From contig JANQLW010000038.1 in the NCBI GenBank assembly GCA_028280405.1, positions 1-48,820 of the forward strand: DNA of 48,820 nucleotides, written 5' to 3'. A program made the translations under genes and the position numbers. Under the pieces are notes generated by a model, which was not told where the DNA came from, made no database searches, and saw nothing but the letters and a program-made list of their open reading frames with translations. The DNA is from Bacteroidales bacterium (GTDB lineage Bacteria > Bacteroidota > Bacteroidia > Bacteroidales > GCA-2711565). Positions 42,607 through 48,820 of this stretch are shown here, piece after piece (the stretch's first letter is position 1; the number at the start of each line of letters is the position of its first letter).

Positions 42607-45600
42607 TTAAAAACCAATATTGATTCCAAAGCTGTAAGATGGTTTAATCGGGAAATACCTTCTTCCTATTCCATGGGCTTCAGGATCGATTCCTTCTTTA
42701 TTTTTTGCAATTAAAAATAAATTATTCGCCCTGAAGTTCAGCGTTGCATTTTGTATGGAAAAAAACTTCAATGCATTCTGAGGTAAGGTATACGTGAGAA
42801 TAAGCTCCCTCAAGCGGATATAACCTCCGTCAATAATGTTCTTCGTACTGTATTTACTCACATTTTCTGTTTGATATTTAGGATGGCTAAGAATGGGTAC
42901 ATCTGTTTTTTCTTCATCGCCGGGTTCTTTCCACGCCAAAGCCGCATCAGCATGGATATTATCAGGTCTGGGTCCAATGTAATCACCATTATATGTATCC
43001 TTCAGAAGCACATGCCCATAACTGAAAACAAACATAAAGGATAAATCAAAATTTTTGTACGAAAGATTGTTGGAGAATGCCCCGGTAAATTTCGGATTGG
43101 AGGTTCCTGCATATACAAGATCTTCTTTTACTATATCAAAAGAAGAAAAACTACCCGCTACTGTAACCATCTCTTCATCTTGGGTATAAATCCTTACATT
43201 GCCTTGATCATCAAGACCTGCCCAATTGTATAAATAATAGCTGTTTGCCGGATGTCCTTCAACGTTTTGCAGGCGACTAACGATAAAGGGCACATAGGTC
43301 TCCTCATTCAATACTTTTTTTACCCGGTTCTTATTATGCCTGACCGCCAGAGTTGATGTCCACCTAAAATGATCTGTTTTAATATTGGTCGTATTTAAAG
43401 AGACTTCAAAACCTGTATTTTTAATGTTGGCATCGTTTTTCATAATACTTCTGAAGCCTGTTGTAGGATCATTTTTCCCGAAGGCTAAAATATCATTGGT
43501 GTTTTTGATATAATAATCCATGCTCAGTTTTATTCTCCGATCAAGCATACTGATATCTGCACCAAAGTTTGTAGTCGCTGTGCGTTCCCATCTGAGATCT
43601 TCTATAGCGGGAGATATTATATGTAATCCATATACTGATCCTGCACGATATACAGTTGAAGCACCTGCAATATTAAACGGGCCGAAATCATTGGCAATGT
43701 TCCCATTTATACCATAGGAAAAACGAAATGCTAATTTGTTAATCAACTTGCTTTTAAAAAATTCCTCTTCATTGATATTCCACTTTGCACCTAAAGACCA
43801 AAACGGTTTATACCTGTATTCAGGATCTGTACCAAACAGGTTAGACTGGTCAATACGCATACTACCGGAAACGACATACTTTTGATCGAAGTCATAACTA
43901 AAATTCCCATACAGGGAAAAGAAACGATCTGTTTTCTCAGAAATATTATCTTCAAATGGCAGTCCCCCTGCAAGATAACCAAATGGATGGTTGATGTCCT
44001 CCACAAAGTCTGCTGTCGTTAGGAAATTTTTATCTACAGGTTTAAATAAAAGGGAGGATTCATCATAGCCAAACTGATCGGTTGTTATTGATGAAGTGAA
44101 CACATGTCTGACTTCTGAGCCTGCAAGCGCCCTGAAATTATGTTTTTGAATTTCTTTTTCATAATCGAGCTGAGCACGTAATGTATAAGAATGGGCATCA
44201 CCCCTGGTTTCTGTAAGCCGAGCTCCTCTCGGGACATGCAATGTTGCATCATCACCTGAGTAATCATTGGGAGACATATTATTTACAAGTGACATCATTT
44301 CAAATGATTCAGCTTTGGCAATTCGTCTATTCTTATAGGATGATGTTTCATATTTAAAACCGAATGTACCCTTTAAACCTTTTACAATATCAGCATACAA
44401 TAAAGCCTGGAGCCTGGCATTAAATCCTTTATTTGTTTGGTTGTAATTGTATAGTTCTTTTAAGGGGTAATAGGTTTCATCATACAACCCCATATCAATT
44501 AAACGCTGGATTTCTAATGGATCCTTACCACCATATAATCCTGCATGATTCGTACTTCCGGAACCAACAATACCCACTCTTGTTGGAAGAGGATTCCCAT
44601 TAGCATCTCTGAACAATTCATAAGAATTGATTTGATACAAAACGATATCTCTGTTATAGGGAAATGTTTTTTGATCGTTTACAGTAAAATTTCCGCTAAG
44701 ATCAATCTTAAATCTTTTTCCTATTTCTGTACTATTCTGGATATCAAAAATGAATCGTTCTGATTTGTCTCCTACAAATGAAGTCTTATTCTTTGTGTAG
44801 TTTAAAGTGGCTCTGTAAACACTTCGATCTCCACCACCACTCATGCTAAGATTATGTTGTTCTTCATAAGGATTTTGCGTAAAAATATCCTGAATCTGAC
44901 TAATATTGTCTATTGAACGTAAAGGATTTATGATTGCATCAGCTTCAGTCTGTGTAATGCTTCCTTCACTCAACTGAGCCATTGTTTCATAAACGATGGT
45001 CCTTGCATATTTTCGGTAATTTGCACTTTGTGGGAAGTTGTCAAGATACCATTGCAGTGTATGAAGATTGCTACTCGATTCCGCTGCAAGCATTTGTACA
45101 TCCACTAAATCGGAAGAAGAAAGCCTGTTTAAACGGTATTTGACATCCGGACGTTGATTAAAAGTAAAACTATTGGTATAATTGATTTTCGTTTTGCCTT
45201 TTTTTCCACGTTTAGTCGTAATAACAATCACACCATTAGCAGCACGTGCTCCATAAATTGAGGCTGAACCTGCATCTTTTAATACAGTTACGGATTCCAC
45301 ATCATAGGGGTTGATTTGATCAATCGTCGTTTCGACGGGAAAACCATCAATAACAAGTAAAGGATTAGAATTACCCCTAATTGTTGCTACACCTCGGATA
45401 TTTATGGTTTTGCTTCCTTCGCTATCCGGATTTGCAATGACGCCAAGTCCGGCAACCATACCTTCCAGCGTATTCATCAGATTTGACTGACCTTTCTTTT
45501 CTACATCTTCTGCTTTTACAGTTACAGCAGATCCTGTAGAGCGTTCAACTGAAACCTTTTGATAACCTGTAATAATAACTTCATCAAGGCTTTCTGCAGA

Positions 45601-46215
45601 TTCTTTAAGTATTACATTAATAACTGTCTTGTTTCCAACAGTAATTGTTTGGCTGGCAAAACCAATAAAATTTATTTTTATTTTTGAGTTAGCATCCTTG
45701 ACCGTTAGTTTAAAGTTTCCATCGGCATCACTAATTACACCATTTAAAGTTCCTTCTTCCAAAATAGTTGCTCCGGGTAAAGGAGTTCCTTCAGAGTCGG
45801 TAATTTTTCCTATAATTTCAATTTCTTCCTGTAGAATTGATTCAACGGTCTTAGGAACAGTTTTCGTAATAAGAATTACATCTTTCTTAATAATAAACTC
45901 AAAACCATTTTCCGATAAAATAGAACTCAATATTTCTTCTACTGATTTATTATTTACATCAATAGAAATTCCTTTTACCTCACTTAATTCAGTGCCATTA
46001 TAGAGAAATCCAAGACCTGAACTTGCCTCAATTTCTCGAATACACTCTTTTAAACTAGTATTTTCCAATTTAAGGCTTATTAAAGTCTGGCTTAATACAC
46101 TTGCATTAAGCTGCAAACAAAAAACTGATAAGAAAATAAATATTTTCATTAGCAATAGAATTTTCCATAGTCTTCCCTTATTAATGGAAAGAAACCAAAG
46201 TCGGTTTTTTTTCAT
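42607..46215 (-). CDS. SusC/RagA-type TonB-dependent transporter with STN domain, locus 2
   Basis: 1202-residue outer-membrane receptor. A signal helix lies at about 17-40. The STN domain (about 42-115) contains SLKLENTSLKECIREIEASS. The regulatory domain (about 130-210) contains GKITDSEGTPLPGATILEEG. The TonB box region is SLDEVIITGYQKV. The plug has NPLLVIDGFPVE and VLKDAGSASIYGARAANGVI, and the barrel ends in YSFGINIGF. It resembles the locus 1 protein in plan but not closely in sequence, so the two loci probably take up different substrates. FecR and sigma partners lie upstream on the same strand. Confidence 0.96.
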   Translation of the reverse strand: MKKNRLWFLSINKGRLWKILLLMKIFIFLSVFCLQLNASVLSQTLISLKLENTSLKECIREIEASSGLGFLYNGTELSEVKGISIDVNNKSVEEILSSILSENGFEFIIKKDVILITKTVPKTVESILQEEIEIIGKITDSEGTPLPGATILEEGTLNGVISDADGNFKLTVKDANSKIKINFIGFASQTITVGNKTVINVILKESAESLDEVIITGYQKVSVERSTGSAVTVKAEDVEKKGQSNLMNTLEGMVAGLGVIANPDSEGSKTINIRGVATIRGNSNPLLVIDGFPVETTIDQINPYDVESVTVLKDAGSASIYGARAANGVIVITTKRGKKGKTKINYTNSFTFNQRPDVKYRLNRLSSSDLVDVQMLAAESSSNLHTLQWYLDNFPQSANYRKYARTIVYETMAQLSEGSITQTEADAIINPLRSIDNISQIQDIFTQNPYEEQHNLSMSGGGDRSVYRATLNYTKNKTSFVGDKSERFIFDIQNSTEIGKRFKIDLSGNFTVNDQKTFPYNRDIVLYQINSYELFRDANGNPLPTRVGIVGSGSTNHAGLYGGKDPLEIQRLIDMGLYDETYYPLKELYNYNQTNKGFNARLQALLYADIVKGLKGTFGFKYETSSYKNRRIAKAESFEMMSLVNNMSPNDYSGDDATLHVPRGARLTETRGDAHSYTLRAQLDYEKEIQKHNFRALAGSEVRHVFTSSITTDQFGYDESSLLFKPVDKNFLTTADFVEDINHPFGYLAGGLPFEDNISEKTDRFFSLYGNFSYDFDQKYVVSGSMRIDQSNLFGTDPEYRYKPFWSLGAKWNINEEEFFKSKLINKLAFRFSYGINGNIANDFGPFNIAGASTVYRAGSVYGLHIISPAIEDLRWERTATTNFGADISMLDRRIKLSMDYYIKNTNDILAFGKNDPTTGFRSIMKNDANIKNTGFEVSLNTTNIKTDHFRWTSTLAVRHNKNRVKKVLNEETYVPFIVSRLQNVEGHPANSYYLYNWAGLDDQGNVRIYTQDEEMVTVAGSFSSFDIVKEDLVYAGTSNPKFTGAFSNNLSYKNFDLSFMFVFSYGHVLLKDTYNGDYIGPRPDNIHADAALAWKEPGDEEKTDVPILSHPKYQTENVSKYSTKNIIDGGYIRLRELILTYTLPQNALKFFSIQNATLNFRANNLFLIAKNKEGIDPEAHGIGRRYFPIKPSYSFGINIGF

Positions 46216-46273
46216 AATTTTGTTTTGTTAAATGAAACATTGTGAATATTTGCGTATTCACTTTGATTTTAGA

Positions 46274-46301
46274 GGGAAATGTTTGCGCATTTCCCTTTTT
46301 T
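46274..46301. promoter_or_regulatory. Hairpin in the fecR-susC leader (locus 2)
   Basis: GGGAAATG (46274-46281) pairs with CATTTCCC (46288-46295). The T run (46296-46301) is on the plus strand, so it would terminate transcription towards fecR, opposite to the genes. In the gene direction it is a hairpin without a U tract, about 60 nt before susC, and may be an attenuator or processing site like the hairpins of locus 1. Confidence 0.45.
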
Positions 46302-46354
46302 ATTCTACGAATCCTGATGAAATCTGGAGAAGTAGAATTTTCATTCACCGGAGC

Positions 46355-46373
46355 CCTGCCTGCGGCAGGCAGG
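46355..46373. repeat. CCTGCCTGC palindrome
   Basis: CCTGCCTGC, a central G and GCAGGCAGG form a 19-nt palindrome. It is far richer in GC than the surroundings and recalls a palindromic repeat common in Bacteroidota intergenic DNA. It lies between fecR and susC of locus 2. Confidence 0.75.
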
Positions 46374-46427
46374 CTTGGCGTAGGTGAATTGTGTCTTTCC
46401 AGTCTTTTATTGTTTAAGTTTAACGTG

Positions 46428-47624
46428 CTATTTCCTTTCTTTTACAAGTATTATATTATTATTTAATTCAAACTCTACATTACTTACATCATCTATTAAA
46501 TCAAGTATGATATTCATATCTTCAAACCTGGGTAATTGGCCGGTGAAAATTTCATTTTTTGAAGTTTCATCATCAAAGAACACTTCGATATTATACCATC
46601 TTTCAAATACCTTGAACATATCCTCCAGCGTTTGTTCATCAAAATCAAATTTGCCATGAATCCATGAAGAATAGATTGCTGCATTTACATCTTTAACTTC
46701 TGCTTTGAGCGAAGATTTGTTAAAGGAAAACTGCTGATCTGGTTTTAATAAATATTTTTCTTTTGGAAGCCCCATAATTGAATTGATCTCAACTAAACCT
46801 TCAATTAATGTGGTGTGAATAATGTCGTCATTTTTATAACTGCTTATGTTTAATGAAGTTCCCAAAACTTTGACGGTATAATCATTTATCTTAATATAAA
46901 ATGGACGATCTGTATTTTTGGTAACTTCCAAATAAATTTCGCCATGAAGTAATTCAATGGTTCGGTTTTTCTTGTTAAAAGCAACAGGGTACTTCAAAGA
47001 TGATAAAGCATTTACCCAAACTTTTGTTCCATCACTTAGTTCAACAAAAGATTCTTTTCCATGTTTAGTATTAAATCTATTATATATTAATGCTTTATTA
47101 TTTGTAATAGAAGATTGAGTTTTTTTATAAGATAGTGTTGTAGATTGCTTGACAATATTTGTTCCATCAAGTTCTTTAATTTGATACGAAGTATCCGATT
47201 CAAGAGGAATAACCTGCCCATTACTTAATATAAGTTCCGCTCCCTGATTTCCTGGAGGAATTCGTGGACCTGCATATTTATTATTAAAACCTTCCTGAGT
47301 GATAAACCAAACGCCTGACGCAATAGCTATAGGAATTATAATTGCTGCTGCATAGCGTAATATTTTATTAAATATAAGTTTTTTTACAGGCTTCTGTTCT
47401 AAAGAGTTTTTTTTGAATACTTTGTACTCTATATCAATATTAATCTTTTTTGCCCTGGATTGCCTGTTTAGGAATTCATCTTTTGAAAGGATTGATTTAT
47501 AAAGTTCATTATTAGCATCGTTTTTTAACCAGCTTGACAATTCTTTCTCCTCTAAAGAAGTTAGGCCTCCCAAAGTGTTTTTTACAATTAAAGTTGCAAT
47601 ATGAAAAGGTGCTTTATTTTCCAT
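46428..47624 (-). CDS. FecR-family anti-sigma factor, Sus-type locus 2
   Basis: 398 residues. The N-terminal ~85 residues are cytoplasmic (LIVKNTLGGLTSLEEKELSS). A transmembrane helix spans about 88-108 (ILRYAAAIIIPIAIASGVWF). The FecR domain has ESFVELSDGTKVWVNALSSL, HGEIYLEVTKNTDRPFYIKI and VKVLGTSLNISSYKNDDI. The end has the DUF4974-like EQTLEDMFKVFERWYNIEVF. It senses the state of the SusC encoded downstream and controls the sigma factor encoded 218 nt upstream. Confidence 0.93.
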   Translation of the reverse strand: MENKAPFHIATLIVKNTLGGLTSLEEKELSSWLKNDANNELYKSILSKDEFLNRQSRAKKINIDIEYKVFKKNSLEQKPVKKLIFNKILRYAAAIIIPIAIASGVWFITQEGFNNKYAGPRIPPGNQGAELILSNGQVIPLESDTSYQIKELDGTNIVKQSTTLSYKKTQSSITNNKALIYNRFNTKHGKESFVELSDGTKVWVNALSSLKYPVAFNKKNRTIELLHGEIYLEVTKNTDRPFYIKINDYTVKVLGTSLNISSYKNDDIIHTTLIEGLVEINSIMGLPKEKYLLKPDQQFSFNKSSLKAEVKDVNAAIYSSWIHGKFDFDEQTLEDMFKVFERWYNIEVFFDDETSKNEIFTGQLPRFEDMNIILDLIDDVSNVEFELNNNIILVKERK

Positions 47625-47842
47625 TGATGATCAGTTTTTTTGTGATCTCTTACTATTTAAACGCAAATTATGATCATTTGGATGACAGCATGATAAAATA
47701 ATTATGGATTATGAATTATAAATTATGAGTGAAAGTATCTAATTTTTTCTGCCATCCTGAAACAAGGTAAAAGGATGACTTAATTATAAAAAGTATAGAA
47801 TGACTTACCTGAAAAGAGTCTCTTTAGCTTGATATAGAATTT

Positions 47843-48397
47843 CTAGTAGAAAGGATAGAAACTTGTAAACAATATGGTGATAAATTGATTTCCTAAAATC
47901 TTTTTTAGTGTTTTGATTGATCTTTGTCTGAGGGTTTTTACCGTGTTAATAGAAATTCCCAATTCTTCAGAAATTTCCTGAGTACTCATCCCGTCTAATA
48001 ACATAATAATGATTTTTTGACTTTGTGGCCCCAGTGTTTCTATTGCTTCTGCAAGCATACGATAGGTCTCTTCACGTATAATCTCATTTACAATAGAATG
48101 GTCATCAGCAATATCAACGCCTGTTAATTTGTTGTTATCTAATTGTTTATTTTTACGTAAATGATTTATCGAAAGGTTTTTGGTTGTTACATATAAGTAA
48201 GACTTAAAAGCATTTTCATTCTCAAACTTATTATCAGAATTCCAAACCTTTAAAAATGCTTCCTGTACGATATCTTTTGCAATTTCTTCATTATTTAAAA
48301 TTTTATCAGAAAAAATACAAAGTGAAACAAAATATTTTTTGAAGAAAACTTCAAATTCTTTTGAATGTTGTTTTATTAATTTCCCTTCTAATTTCAC
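47843..48397 (-). CDS. ECF RNA polymerase sigma-70 factor, Sus-type locus 2
   Basis: 184 residues. Region 2 has EVFFKKYFVSLCIFSDKILN, AKDIVQEAFLKVWNSDNKFE and FKSYLYVTTKNLSINHLRKN. Region 4 has LGPQSQKIIIMLLDGMSTQE and ISEELGISINTVKTLRQRSI. It is the Bacteroidota type that pairs with FecR and SusC. It heads the second minus-strand locus; 47625-47842 between it and fecR holds only AT-rich sequence and a degenerate TCCTGAAAC repeat copy. Confidence 0.93.
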   Translation of the reverse strand: MKLEGKLIKQHSKEFEVFFKKYFVSLCIFSDKILNNEEIAKDIVQEAFLKVWNSDNKFENENAFKSYLYVTTKNLSINHLRKNKQLDNNKLTGVDIADDHSIVNEIIREETYRMLAEAIETLGPQSQKIIIMLLDGMSTQEISEELGISINTVKTLRQRSIKTLKKILGNQFITILFTSFYPFY

Positions 48398-48454
48398 TTA
48401 ATCCGGAGATTGAATTATTCATTTTATTCAGGTTCGATATCTGAAAATATATGA

Positions 48455-48462
48455 CAAATATA
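48455..48462 (-). promoter_or_regulatory. Candidate -7 box for the locus 2 sigma gene
   Basis: On the minus strand TATATTTG matches TAnnTTTG, 58 nt before the ATG at 48397. A TTG lies 23 nt further upstream (48486-48488), slightly too far for the consensus. Confidence 0.45.
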
Positions 48463-48479
48463 AATTAATTTGTGGAACA

Positions 48480-48561
48480 GGGAAGCAATCCTATTTTTTG
48501 CAAAAAATGATTTAAAGCTTGAGGTTATGTAATTGTTAAGTACTATAGAGGATTGCTTCCC
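48480..48561. repeat. 82-bp unit with 13-bp inverted ends
   Basis: GGGAAGCAATCCT (48480-48492) and AGGATTGCTTCCC (48549-48561) are perfect inverted repeats around 56 nt of AT-rich DNA. It could be a tiny miniature transposable element or a long hairpin upstream of the sigma gene. Confidence 0.7.
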
Positions 48562-48572
48562 ATAGCCTTCAT

Positions 48573-48669
48573 TTAAGCTGTTTATATCATTGACTTTTTT
48601 GTCCTACAGAAATAAAAGCCTTTAATCATCTTAATCACTACAGCCAGTAATCCTCCATGTCATCCTGAG
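48573..48669. repeat. Right, inverted copy of the window-end repeat
   Basis: This is the reverse-orientation partner of 227-322, sharing long exact blocks. It ends in a TCATCCTGA motif that is truncated relative to the full palindrome at 87-117. Beyond it, to 48820, I see no gene. Confidence 0.8.
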
Positions 48670-48820
48670 AGTTCACCTAATTTTATTAGGCATAATGAGA
48701 AAATGACAGAAAATCTCCTAAACGGGCAAGGTAGCATAAATATTATTGCTAATATGTTAATGAATCGCCAAAATTCCCCCTTAGGGGATCCATCTCAATA
48801 GCTAATGGTTCCTCAATATG

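Noticed and set aside
46242..46466. Plus-strand frame in the fecR-susC gap of locus 2
   Set aside because: It spans a hairpin and a GC palindrome and has no family or coding character; it is more likely leader sequence.

Overview
The window comes from a low-GC Bacteroidota genome. Grounds: two complete ECF sigma / FecR anti-sigma / SusC / SusD loci, Bacteroidota promoter signatures (TTTG or TTG, about 19-20 nt, TAnnTTTG), leaders that mostly lack Shine-Dalgarno sites, and the core order rsfS-ftsH-LUD-cdsA-psd. I would guess a free-living member of Bacteroidales/Marinilabiliales or Cytophagales, but nothing here fixes the order. I saw no rRNA, tRNA, CRISPR array, integrase or transposase gene.

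Layout. 0.4-3.0 kb: valS (-). 3.2-4.9 kb: ECF sigma factor, anti-sigma-like membrane protein and DUF4252 protein (-). 5.0-6.9 kb: POT peptide transporter (+), then terminator and palindrome clusters. 7.1-8.0 kb: YhcC-type radical SAM protein. 8.1-10.4 kb: four-gene operon on the minus strand encoding an SPFH membrane protein, an unknown protein, a 57-residue ribbon-helix-helix protein and a GPP34 (GOLPH3-like) protein. 10.6-11.8 kb: yjjG-type nucleotidase and arsC, then a heptanucleotide tandem repeat. 12.0-16.6 kb: rsfS, ftsH, LUD protein, cdsA and psd (-), linking membrane quality control to phosphatidylethanolamine synthesis. 16.8-20.6 kb: birA (+), a tandem trypsin/PDZ protease (-) and trhO (-). 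20.7-28.0 kb: first sigma/FecR/SusC/SusD locus (+), interrupted by a four-helix-bundle gene between inverted repeats. 28.1-34.6 kb: a set of exported proteins. 34.9-35.4 kb: remnants, including the first tenth of a beta-galactosidase. 35.8-40.9 kb: CysJ-like flavoprotein reductase, KamA-type radical SAM protein, an SRPBCC protein, pyrE and a NUDIX hydrolase. 41.3-48.4 kb: second sigma/FecR/SusC/SusD locus (-).

The most notable region is 29.0-34.6 kb. Two neighbouring genes for exported proteins are each interrupted by an in-frame UGA next to a cysteine codon (UGA at 32016 and 33040). Each UGA is followed by a hairpin whose apical-loop G lies exactly 21 nt downstream. One hairpin carries the AGGUCU loop known from the E. 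coli fdhF SECIS; the other has a bulged U in its stem. I read them as two selenoproteins: a two-part protein with a C-terminal DsbD-alpha-like domain (C-U) and an FG-GAP/VCBS propeller (U-C). Their neighbours carry vicinal cysteines (a DUF4369-plus-propeller protein and a separate DsbD-alpha-like protein), and one more looks like a DsbD-alpha-like domain with both cysteines replaced by tyrosine. Together they look like an undescribed extracytoplasmic thiol/selenol system. Two of these genes also have frame breaks inside homopolymers (A9, T8), which may be slippage, decay or sequence error.

Palindromic and inverted repeats are abundant. They include three copies of a TCCTGAAC-type hairpin and a roughly 95-bp sequence near the left end that recurs in inverted orientation near the right end.
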